A DNA stretch of 64,000 nucleotides from the NCBI GenBank assembly GCA_023205875.1, contig CP060768.1:434001-498000 (forward strand), in the 5' to 3' direction. Shown here piece after piece: positions 30,464-38,585 of the stretch. The stretch comes from Chloropicon primus. Its lineage: Eukaryota; Chlorophyta; Chloropicophyceae; Chloropicales; Chloropicaceae. The position numbers and the translations under genes are program-made. How positions within the stretch are numbered: the stretch's first letter is position 1; each line of letters starts with the position of its first letter. The notes below the pieces were generated by a model. It was given only the letters and a program-made list of their open reading frames with translations, was not told where the DNA came from and did no database searches.

Positions 30464-31087
30464 ATGGCGATGATGATGAGGAAGAGGGTGGCGTTGTGCC
30501 TCCTGGTGGCGGCGTTGGGGGTGGCGACGGGGGCCGTGGCCCAGGACATCCCTGACAGCTGCAAGAGCCTCGACCCCAGCACGCTGGACACGTCGGATCC
30601 CTCCGCGTTCGCGACCCTGCTGCCTTGCACGGGGTGGGACCAGACGTGCCAGAGCAACGTCCTGGCCGCGGGGGCCTCGTGCATGCAGGAGATCCAGGCC
30701 ATCAGCAAGTGGGCGAACTCCAGCAGCGTCCAGAGCGACCTCGCGTCCGAGACCGGCCTGAGCGCCAACTCGACCGACGCGGACGTGAAGAACACCACCG
30801 CGAGCGTCACCCCGGACCAGGTCAAGGCCGACCTCGACGCGAGGATCCCTGACCTCAAGACGGCCCTCGGAGGGTGCTGCGGCGGGGGCATCACCCCCAC
30901 CTGCTGCGCGGCGATGACCCCCGTGATCTCCGGAAAGTGCCTCTGCCAGCAGAAGCCCGTGGAGCTCCTCAAGGGGGTCCTCGGCCAGGACCCATCCGAG
31001 TTCATCGGGGTCGCGGCCGAGGTCCTCGGGAAGCTCGGCTGCAACGCCCTCGATGGTGCGCAGGTCTACCCCCAGTGCGAGGCGTGA
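30464..31087 (+). CDS. Small secreted cysteine-rich protein
   Basis: 207 residues with a clear signal peptide (RVALCLLVAALGVATGAVAQ, cleavage after AVA or AQ). The mature part has Cys in SCKSL, LPCTGWDQTC, SCMQ, GGCCGGG, TCCAAM, KCLC, GCNA and QCEA. The CC...CC...KCLC...GC order is loosely like plant lipid-transfer or protease-inhibitor folds, but spacing does not match well enough for a call. Two NSS/NST sequons suggest glycosylation. A cell-surface or wall role is possible. The ATG at 30464 starts the signal peptide; the upstream open frame is low complexity. Confidence 0.7.
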   Translation: MAMMMRKRVALCLLVAALGVATGAVAQDIPDSCKSLDPSTLDTSDPSAFATLLPCTGWDQTCQSNVLAAGASCMQEIQAISKWANSSSVQSDLASETGLSANSTDADVKNTTASVTPDQVKADLDARIPDLKTALGGCCGGGITPTCCAAMTPVISGKCLCQQKPVELLKGVLGQDPSEFIGVAAEVLGKLGCNALDGAQVYPQCEA

Positions 31088-31249
31088 GCAGGTGAGCGAT
31101 TGATTGATTGCTGGGAGGAAATGGATCGCCCATTTTGGATTTTGGAGGGATGGACTCGTGTTTGTTGAGGAAAAAGAAAAAAAGAAAAAAAAGCTTTAAA
31201 AAGTTTTGCGTGTTCATCCAATATTCATCCATGCCCATGGCCTTTCTTT

Positions 31250-31380
31250 CCGCTAGTTTTGTGCAAAGGTCGTTTCAGTTTGCGTTTCTCGAAATGACCA
31301 TTCCGCCCTTAGCAAGCAAGCAAGCTCGCGAGCAAGGGCAGCTCGTACTAACAAACGCGTGTGCAACCCTGAGGAGTTAC
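31250..31380 (-). ncRNA. Candidate Fanzor omega-RNA / right end, copy 2
   Basis: Same region as after copy 1. The basal nine pairs of the large hairpin are kept although several pairs differ in sequence; the apical part is replaced by a GCTT-rich run. Hairpin 2 of copy 1 is missing here. The final block (GAAACGACCTTTGCA) is kept and similarity ends at a GG. Confidence 0.55.
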
Positions 31381-31632
31381 AGATTTTTTGGTTCCCACAA
31401 GTGCTTGAGAAGGATGTTGCGTGACCCGTTCGCATCCCGACCGCACTTGAAGCCACACTCCTGGCACTTGTACACCTCTGCTCCACCCAGGTTCTCCTTG
31501 ATGTGTCCGCACCTGCCACAGGTCTTGGAGGTGTACTCCTCCGTCACGATCGCCAGCTCACTGCCGTGCAAGAGCACCTTGGAAGCCAAGTACGTTCTGA
31601 ACGCATAGTGCCTCAACGTCAAGAGCATGCGA
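31250..31632 (-). mobile_element. Truncated Fanzor element, copy 2 (3' end only)
   Basis: On the minus strand, 31632 to about 31378 encodes the last 80 or so residues of Fanzor (SKTCGRCGHIKENLGGAEVY, zinc finger and the GRDANGSRN third RuvC acid). About 88% of these residues match copy 1 by eye. The conserved right end continues to 31250. Similarity with copy 1 begins abruptly at 31632, corresponding to about 3088 in copy 1, so the first two catalytic acids are absent. It lies downstream of the recombinase gene on the same strand. Confidence 0.9.
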
Positions 31633-31944
31633 ATCTTTGGTGGTCGCGCTTAGGATGTTCTGTCCCATGTCCGTTGTGCTCTGACAGTTCGACTCTTCCA
31701 TGCCAAGTACCTCGTTCAACACTCCTCCTGCCTTCACAACGAATTCGTCTTGGACCAGGCTCACGGCCTTCGATGAGAAGCTCTCCAAGTCGCTCTTCTC
31801 GTTGGAAATTTTGCAAGACAAGCTGCTGAGGTTGGCATCCTCCTCTTCGAGCAAACCATCGATTGCCTTGCAATCGACCTTGCCATCGACGTTTTTAGGA
31901 TGGAACGAACGAACGATGTGCCGGCGGTCAACGGAGACATACAT
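31633..31944 (-). pseudogene. Unidentified ORF fragment joined to Fanzor remnant
   Basis: An open frame of about 105 codons (begins MYVSVDRRHIVRSFHPKNVD) runs directly into the Fanzor remnant, where it continues out of frame with Fanzor. Composition is balanced (acidic, Ser- and Val-containing, no low complexity), so it may be the start of a gene cut by the Fanzor segment. I recognise no family. Confidence 0.35.
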
Positions 31945-32025
31945 AGTGTGGTGGAGGAGGATAGAATATTTCAGCTTTAGGATTGCTTTTGGGGGATTAG
32001 GATTAGGATAGTCTTTAGGATCGGC
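31945..32025. repeat. TTAGGA degenerate array
   Basis: Several TTAGGA/TTTAGGA units lie just after the stop codon of the recombinase gene. Similar motifs occur at 37905-38165 (as TCCTAA) and 62400-62470. Confidence 0.6.
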
Positions 32026-34761
32026 TTAGGAGTCCTGTAGCATCATGTTGACGAGCATTGGATGCGGGGTCACTACCTCTTTGGCCTTTCTGTTCTCGGA
32101 CTTCTGCCGGCCGGAGCCAACGTTCACGCCGCCTCCTTCTGCGTTCTCCTTGTACCCCTTGCCGATTTTGCAATCGTTATGGCTGCAGGACAAGCACCTC
32201 AAGCCCCTTGAACCGTTGGTTGGGATCAAGGGGATCGAGGGGATCTTCTCGATCAAGGCTTTCTCGGACTCAGGTTTCTTTGTACACGGAACACAAAACC
32301 AGAAGCCAATCGTGTTCTTCAGTTGTGTCATGCCAATTTCCTTGCTCATGTCCCAAAGCTCCTTCTTGTCGACAGACTCCGTCGCTTTCAAGAAGCATCC
32401 GAACGAACACCACTGGTTAAAGCCGCTTTTGAATATGAAACGATGGCAGTACCAGCACCAGTTCGACAAGAGGTAAGTGGGATTGTGCCCAGCTCGATCA
32501 CGTTCCTCCCCCGGAACCGGTGTCAGAGCTCCTGTTTTGACCAAGGGGCACTCAGCGTGGCCAAGATAATCACAGCAAACACAGCGCAGAGCTTGAATAC
32601 CGTCTGTAGTAGGAACTTGAGGAAACTCCTTCATCGGCTCCCTTGCTTTGGTCTTCCTCTTCCCTTTCGTGTTGGTCTTGGCCTGTGTCTTCCTTGTCGT
32701 ACCAGTGCTCAAGGGACTGCTGCTGCAACGTTCACAGGGACATGCAGCGGCATCAAATTTGCGAAGCTCTCTCTCCCTCTCCCCGCCGTCCTCGGCGTCG
32801 CTGTCCACCAGAATGCAAGGACGACTCCTCTTGCACATGTCACAACCACAAATGCATCGAGTATGTGCTGGAGCGGTGTTCGCGGTGCCTGTTGTCCTGG
32901 ACGACTTGCGAGAGCATTTACCAGCGCAGGGGCATTCGAAGAAATCTTTTTGAGTCACAGAGATCGCGGTTTCTGGGAAACATTCATTCTCAAACACGAC
33001 ATCGACATGTTCTCCCTTTAGTGCATCCGCAAAGTACTCAAAGACTCTGCTCAATGCGTCTTCATCCAAGCCGTGTCCATCACGGTTTTCAAACAACTCG
33101 TCCCTCACGGAGTGAACGTGGCAGTATTGCCTGTAGGTCTCCAGGAACTCCATGTGCTCCTCGCGAAGAATGATGTCGTAGTTCGCTTCCGTGATGGAAC
33201 AAGCAGCGACGAGCACACGAACTGTGGGTTGGTTCTTCCATGCGCGGACGAGATCACTCGCCCGTTGCTCCACAAAGCGCTTTCCAAGAAGATACTCCTC
33301 ATCTCCAGCGAGAACCTGGGCTACGGCCTCTTGAACGTGTCTCTCCTCGGTGACGACGGCATCCACTTCTGTCAAGCACGCAACCGTTGCTATGTTCGCC
33401 TTACAGCACCTTTCCAAGAGCGTCCCGAGCGTCGCAAGCTCCCTTGTAAGCCGATCTGCACGGGTGCAGAGTTCTGCGTATTTGCCCTCGTCGCAGACCT
33501 TCTTCACCCATTCTTGGACGGCAGCCTCCTCCGAGGTCGAGCCTCTGCAAAGGTCCCAATTGTGATTTCAATCACCGGCAGCTTCCGCTTAGCGCAACAT
33601 CCTTCTGAAGGTTGTCGCGCACCTTGAGAGGACGTGGAGGAGTAGGCACCGTTGGACATATATCGAAGTAGACTTGGCGACGTCAGTTCCAGGCGACGTA
33701 CGGGCAATACCTACGAGGAGAAGGGGTTTCCCGTGCTTCTGCTCCCCCGGCTTCTCCAGATTCTCCAGCTTGTGCCTCAGGACGTGCTCGACGTGTTCGA
33801 CGAGGAGACAAAGTTCCTCAGAAGTGTGTTGGCCCGATGCTACAGAACAACGGGTGGCGCCGGACTTGAGCATGCAGTGCGACGCCGAGTACACGGCTTG
33901 CCCGTCCGAGGTGCTTGCAGCCTTGCTCATGTACTTTTTGAGCTCCTCTTTCTTTTCCTCCCCAATCAAAGCTGCTGCATGGGACGTCGGGATACACGCC
34001 AGTATAGAGGCCTGCCCTGCGCGCTCAGCAAGGTAGTCGAGGTCCTTGTAAGCTTGTGGCCGTCTCGACAATCGCGACAAGGCAGCTACAAGAAGCGCGC
34101 AAGGCTCGCCCTTCTCCTTCGCAAGGGCAAGAGCTTTCGTAAGAACTTTGCGGTCCTTGAGGCATCGCGAGCGGCTGGCGGTCCCAAGCTCCACGAAACG
34201 AAATGCTTTCACCTGTTTAGGAAGATCTTTGCCGAGCAACGCGCTTGAGATCGTGGCCGCCTGACCAGCGAGCTTGTTCCCAAGCCCCTCCTGCACAATG
34301 GACTCGCGGAGGAAGACGATGCAGTGGGTCAGTCCTTTCAAGCCCTCAACGAGCTCCAGGTAGACTCCGCCACGGCCTCGGACCACGCGGACCAGGGTCA
34401 GCTCCTCAGGCTGGCGAGTTCGCTCCGCCCGTGTACCCTCGCGTGCAAGGGTGGGCCGCGGGCCAGCTGATTCGTCTGCGAAGCGAAGAGAGGCAATAAG
34501 TCCATCCGCATTGAGAAGCGTCGTCGGATCCACGTTTTCCTCGATGGCGGCCATCTCCCGCTCCCTATGAGGTCCCGCGGAGGTCGCCATGGCCACTGTG
34601 CAAGCGTTGGTGTCCAGGCTTGCCGCACGGCTGCCCGCTGCCCTGCAAGTGGGTGAAGACAGAGACATTGGCACCACAATCCTTGGGCGCCACCCGCCAT
34701 CCTTGGGCGCCATCCCCCTGGAGAACCGCGGCCGGGGTGGCGCCACCAGCCCCTTCTTCAC
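32026..34761 (-). CDS. Multi-module serine recombinase-like protein with Cys-rich tail
   Basis: Two long open stretches on one strand (34761-33590 and 33507-32026), read as one gene. Module 1: FLRES (R-x-S catalytic motif, near 34310), a Gln-containing helix, FRFVELGTASRSRCLKDRKV and LSRLSRR (near 34070). Module 2: IARTSPGT (R-x-S, near 33700) and the canonical ADRLTRE (near 33455), then FVEQRASDLVRAW. Module 3: VRVLVAAC, LFENRDGHGLDEDALSRVFE and HVDVVF, a resolvase-like layout without the R-x-S. The tail (32990-32040) has some 30 Cys in CxxC, CxC and CCxxC clusters. Between modules 1 and 2 the frame changes; a 78-bp GT-AG intron (33545-33622) or frame breaks are both possible. The start is unsure: ATGs at 34761 or, via another exon, 34837. 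The layout resembles no characterised recombinase known to me. Confidence 0.6.
32045..33107 (-). repeat. Recombinase tail repeat, copy 1
   Basis: Colinear with 62938-64000 at a constant offset of 30,893 bp with no net gap. Identity is about 93-96% by eye in the parts compared. It covers module 3 and the Cys-rich tail; C-termini differ after PHPMLVNM. Confidence 0.93.
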
Positions 34762-34837
34762 ATGACGTCCCAGTATTCGTCAGTCTCCTCTTCTTCGTCG
34801 GCAACCCGCGGCTGTAGTATTCCAGGAGGTAACTCAT

Positions 34838-35122
34838 CGCTTTCTCTCTGGTCGTGGTCTTCTCGTCCCCACTCGTCGGCCGCCTCGTTCGCGGCTCTGG
34901 CGTTACGGCGGCTCTCTTTCTCTCTCCAGCTCCCGCCAGGTCACACACCTCGCCGTCCTCCTCGCCGTTACGATCTTATTGTCCTAGTATAATTAGACTA
35001 AACCTAAACCTAGTATAATTAACGTCTCTCACAGAACCCTTGTCTCACGGAGCAAGAGGTAAGGCGGCTGTTGTTTCGCCGCGGTGTTGTTTCGACACCG
35101 GATGTGATCCCCGTACTAGAGC
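34838..35122. other. Spacer between recombinase gene and tRNA
   Basis: Possible first exon of the recombinase gene ends near 34837. An AT-rich patch with CTAAACCTAAACCTA lies at 34998-35013. Nothing else is seen. Confidence 0.4.
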
Positions 35123-35214
35123 CTCACCCAGGCGGGGTCGAACCGCCGACCTCCCGATTTCTCCCGATGAGGGGATAACAGTCGGACGCTCTAACCAAAC
35201 TGAGCTATGGGTGA
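35123..35214 (-). tRNA. tRNA-Asn (GTT) with a 17-nt intron
   Basis: Cloverleaf: acceptor TCACCCA/TGGGTGA (35208-35214 with 35124-35130), D-arm GCTC...GAGC, anticodon stem TCCGA/TCGGG, T-arm GGCGG-TTCGACC-CCGCC, discriminator G at 35123. The anticodon loop CTGTTA is interrupted after position 37 by about 17 nt before the final A, a normal tRNA intron site. D-loop and variable loop (AGGTC) match plant tRNA-Asn. G73 fits Asn. Confidence 0.88.
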
Positions 35215-35567
35215 TTCGCACGGGGTTTCTACTCTGCTGGAAAAAAACAAAGAATTATGCTATGTATACTGTTGTTGCGCAGAGTAGAAACTCCACCTTA
35301 GGATCGATCGCCCTCTTCAGAGGTGCATGGATCCCCAGGGTAGTCGGAGGGGAGGGAGAGCGAAGGATTGGCGGGGAAGGCAACGCAGTCCAACGTGGGT
35401 CTCTTCTCTTGATCCTACCACCGGCGTTGACCAGCGTTGGTGGAAGGCTTTGAGCGCGAGGCGAGAAGTCCATTCGTGCATGGATCCCCATGGATGTAGT
35501 CGTCGGGTACCTCAGGAGGTCCGACGACTACCCTGGGCCTGAAACTCGGAGGGGAGGGAGAGCCTAA
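35215..35567. repeat. Region of inverted and direct repeats with strong hairpin
   Basis: An 11-bp perfect inverted repeat (35496-35506 GTAGTCGTCGG with 35521-35531) has an inner ACCT/AGGT extension. CCCAGGGTAGTC (from 35335) is inverted as GACTACCCTGGG (35526-35537). GCATGGATCCCCA and GGAGGGGAGGGAGAGC each occur twice as direct repeats. No coding sequence is seen. Confidence 0.75.
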
Positions 35568-35880
35568 CTAAAGGAAAGGCACTTTGTTGAGCATTGCCTT
35601 CGTTGCCTTCTTCCTGAGATTCGTGGGCTTGTTGTCGCTGCTGCTGCCGAAGCCTTCCTCCTCCTCGTCTGATCCTCGGTTCGCCTCGATCCAGTCGGCG
35701 TCGGCGATGTCATCATTACCGTTCTCCTCTGAAGATTCTATGCAACTGTCTGGGTCCGAACCACAAGGCGGAGGCAGGTCCTGGCTTCGAGCCCACTTGA
35801 GAACATCAAGGTGCCCTCCGTAAGCTGCCCATTCGCAAGTCTCCGCGGGACCTTTCTCACCTGACAGGCCTGGAAGTGAC
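35568..35880 (-). pseudogene. Ankyrin-repeat family fragment A
   Basis: Reads AAYGGHLDVLKWARSQD, the ankyrin consensus of algal F-box/ankyrin families, then an acidic tail (SEENGNDDIADADWIEAN) to a stop at 35568. The open part upstream is short and there is no start or F-box, so it is a 3' fragment. The same sequence occurs in fragment B (58.9-59.07 kb), and LKWARSQ-like sequence in fragment C (62.8 kb). Confidence 0.75.
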
Positions 35881-36380
35881 GAGGAGGAGGAGGCACAGGA
35901 AACCGAGGAGGAGGAGGAGGACTACTCTGATGACGAGTACGCCGACCATTCTGACGACTTGTTCGACGATGACGGTGATGGTTGTTGACGACCGATCTCC
36001 TAAACCCAGCATCCTCATTCATCCTCAGTGTAAATCTGAACAAAAAACAACAAGAACCAAACTACACTACACTACACTACACCACGCGGTGGTCAGTCAT
36101 CCTATTACTACAACAAAAAAACTCCTCCCTCCCTCCCTCCCTGGTCATCATCACCTCATCATCATCCAAAGCAAAACTAAAACACCAAAAGAAAACTTCG
36201 TCGTCGTCGTCGTCAGTATCGCCACCATCACAACTTTCTCTCTCTCTCTTTGATGCTGATGCTGTTCATCATCATCATTATTCATCTGTCCTAAACCTTA
36301 AAGACAAGCCTTGCACGGTTAAAAACCCAAGACCCGCCGGATTGGCCTAGGTTTTCTTTTTCTGTAGCAGCAAGTGATTT
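35881..36380. other. Low-complexity spacer
   Basis: GAG/ACT-rich stretch, TACAC and CCCT runs and TCG/CAT trinucleotide repeats. No gene is supported. Confidence 0.45.
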
Positions 36381-36850
36381 GAGCCCGTTGCTTCGTGGGA
36401 AATAGAAAGCAGGGCTTTTGCCCAATGCTGCGTTAGGTTTTTTCCAGGAACCTAAACCCCTAAACTCACCTTCATCTTCACTCCGTTGCTTCGTGGGAAA
36501 TAGAAAGCAGGGCTTTTGCCCAATGCTGCATTAGGTTTTTTTTCAGAAACCTTCACTCCTCCTCTCCCTCCCCCCAACACCCAAATCCCCCTCTCTGTCA
36601 AAAATCAGCCTCATCTCCTCCATCACCCTCCTCCTCAGCTCCTTCACCTCCACTCCGTTGCTTCGTGGGAAATAGAAAACAGGGGGGCTTTTGCCCAATG
36701 CTGCACTAGGTTTTTATCAGAAACCTAAACCCCTAACCTCACCTTCACTCCTCCTCCCCCTCCTCCTCTCCCTCCCCCCCAACACCCAAATCCCCCTCTC
36801 TGTCAAAAATCAGCCTCATCTCCTCCAACACCCTCCTCCTCAGCTCCTCC
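36381..36850. repeat. Three direct repeats overlapping the 3' end of the PPR-like gene
   Basis: A unit starting CCGTTGCTTCGTGGGAAATA and containing GGCTTTTGCCCAATGCTGC occurs at about 36387, 36482 and 36655. The second and third also share about 110 bp that includes the C-terminal codons of the PPR-like gene (ATCAGCCTCATCTCCTCC), so part of a coding end was duplicated. Confidence 0.9.
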
Positions 36851-37665
36851 TCGCCCTGCTTGGAGCACAGCCTGAGGACCTTCTCGTAGGCGCTCGCTTC
36901 CACCTGGACGCCAAACTTCATGAAGCATCGGATCAGCCCGAGGGCGTCGAGGGCATCCACGTTCCACTCGTAGAGGCTCGAGCAGAGCAGCGACACCGTG
37001 TACTTGTCCGGGGGGTTCCCTGCGAGCCAGAGCTGGCGCACCACCTTGGACAGGTCCTCGTCGCTCCCGTTGCAAGATCGCGTTGTTTTGTGGTGCAAGA
37101 TCGCGTTGATCGTGTAGGCGTCGGGGCAGATGCCCCAGGACCTCATGATCCGCAGGACCCTCCTGCTGCTGCTGCTGCTACGGGAGCGGTGCAGCGCGGC
37201 GTTCAGGCACTGCAGGGTCCGGTCGGGGGACCGCCTCAGGGCCTCCCCGAGGGCGTGGGTCCCCGTGAACCTCGCCAGCGTCGCCTCCAGGCTGCCCGCG
37301 TCGTCGTCGTCGACGGACGCCGCCAGCACGGCCTCCATGAACTCCCTCGAGGGGCCACCGGAGGAGGCGGCGGCCTGCCTCCTAAAGTAATCCCGCCTCC
37401 ACTCCCTCCGACGGCGTCGCCGGCGGAGATCAGCGGAGGCACCCGAGGAAGCCTCGTCCAGCGCCCTCCTCGCCCTCTCCTCGAGCTCCGCGTCCTTGGT
37501 CTCCCTGGCCGTCCGGAGGAGCACCGGCAGCGCGGCGGTCGCCTCCTTGACCGTCCTCGAGCAGGAGGTCCTTTGGACGGCCTTGGCGAAGGCCTCCTGC
37601 GCCCCGCACAGGTCCCCCTCCCTCAGCGCCGCCCTCATCCGCCCCACCAGCGACGACGGCCTCAT
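36745..37665 (-). CDS. PPR-like helical-repeat protein
   Basis: 306 residues, single exon. The middle is Arg-rich (RRRRRRREWRRDYFRRQ). Pentatricopeptide-like units are seen in the second half: VLRIMRSWGICPDAYTINAI, LWLAGNPPDKYTVSLLCSSL and IRCFMKFGVQVEASAYEKVL, each with the GxxPDxYT-type turn. PPR proteins bind organellar RNA, but no clear transit peptide is visible and the count is low. The C-terminus is Gly/Glu low complexity and lies in a duplicated block, so the natural stop could have been altered. It is upstream of a TCCTAA-rich spacer. Confidence 0.65.
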   Translation of the reverse strand: MRPSSLVGRMRAALREGDLCGAQEAFAKAVQRTSCSRTVKEATAALPVLLRTARETKDAELEERARRALDEASSGASADLRRRRRRREWRRDYFRRQAAASSGGPSREFMEAVLAASVDDDDAGSLEATLARFTGTHALGEALRRSPDRTLQCLNAALHRSRSSSSSRRVLRIMRSWGICPDAYTINAILHHKTTRSCNGSDEDLSKVVRQLWLAGNPPDKYTVSLLCSSLYEWNVDALDALGLIRCFMKFGVQVEASAYEKVLRLCSKQGEEELRRRVLEEMRLIFDREGDLGVGGEGEEEGEEE

Positions 37666-38428
37666 CTTCGAGATGTCCTTGACCTGCTACCGCGCGCGCC
37701 GACGGCCGCCATCTTTTTCTTTTTTTTCAAGAGAGAGAGAGATCCGATGCCAGGAGCCAAAAAAAGAGAAAAGAAGGAGAGACGAGACTCCAATGGGACG
37801 GGACGTATTTGAGAAGGAAACCAAAGAAGAAGAAAAAAGAAAGAGGTCGGTCGGCCATACGATACACTACACACGCGGGTGGTGCGTGCATGCATGACCC
37901 ACGACTCGGCCAATCCTAAGCCGATCCTAAAACCAATCCTAAGCCTAAGCCGATCCAGAAACCCATTCTGAGCCGCTCCTAAAACCATCCTAAGCCGCTC
38001 CTAATCCTAAAACCATTCTGAGCCGCTCCTAAGCGATCCTAATCCTAAAAACATCCTGAGCTGCTCCTCAACTCATCCTAAGCCGTTCCTAACCGCTCCT
38101 AATCCTAAAACCCATCCTAAAGGATCGTAATCGATCCTAAAACCATCCTGAGCCGCTCCTAATCGATCCCAAAACACCCAATCCCCCCCAAACCATTCCC
38201 ATTTTCCCCAAAAGGCCTAACACCTAAACCCCTCCATTCCACCACAAACCTTGCTTCTTCTCTGATCATCTCTTGACCATCACCATCGAACAAAACTGTC
38301 TCTCTCCTTCCTTCCCATTCTCCCCTCGTTCCGTTCGTTCCCCCCTCCCCCTCCCCTCCTTCCCCCCTCTCCCCGCGTCCCATGGACAATCCCTCCCTCC
38401 TCATTCAGCAGCACCAGCACCAGCAGCA
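37666..38428. other. Intergenic with degenerate TCCTAA array
   Basis: Bases 37905-38165 hold an imperfect tandem array of units like GCCGCTCCTAATCCTAAAAC. The rest is CT-rich leader of the next gene. Confidence 0.7.
37905..38165. repeat. Degenerate TCCTAA / GCCGCTCCTAA tandem array
   Basis: About 12 units of 20-25 bp with the core CCTAA. It resembles neither a perfect telomere repeat nor a simple microsatellite. Confidence 0.8.
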
Positions 38429-38538
38429 ATGGCGTCGTCGTCGACGACGTCGCCGTCCTCGCTCCTCGTCTTGGCCGGCGTCGTCGCCTTGGCCGTCGTC
38501 GCCTTGGCCGACACCACCACCACCACCACCACCACCAG

Positions 38539-38585
<47 letters not shown>

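Noticed and set aside
31503-31829. ORF on the plus strand over the Fanzor remnant
   Set aside because: Spans two unrelated segments; antisense shadow of the Fanzor zinc finger.
32040-32990. Tesmin/TSO1 CXC or KDZ-associated CxC domain
   Set aside because: CxC-like clusters exist, but the order and spacing do not match these domains closely enough; left as an unassigned Cys-rich tail.
35123-35214. tRNA-Ile(TAT) reading of the tRNA
   Set aside because: With the stem TCCGA fixed, positions 34-36 are GTT; discriminator G and loop sequence fit Asn.
37905-38165. Interstitial telomere
   Set aside because: Units are CCTAA-containing but irregular and lack a perfect CCCTAAA array; called a degenerate array instead.
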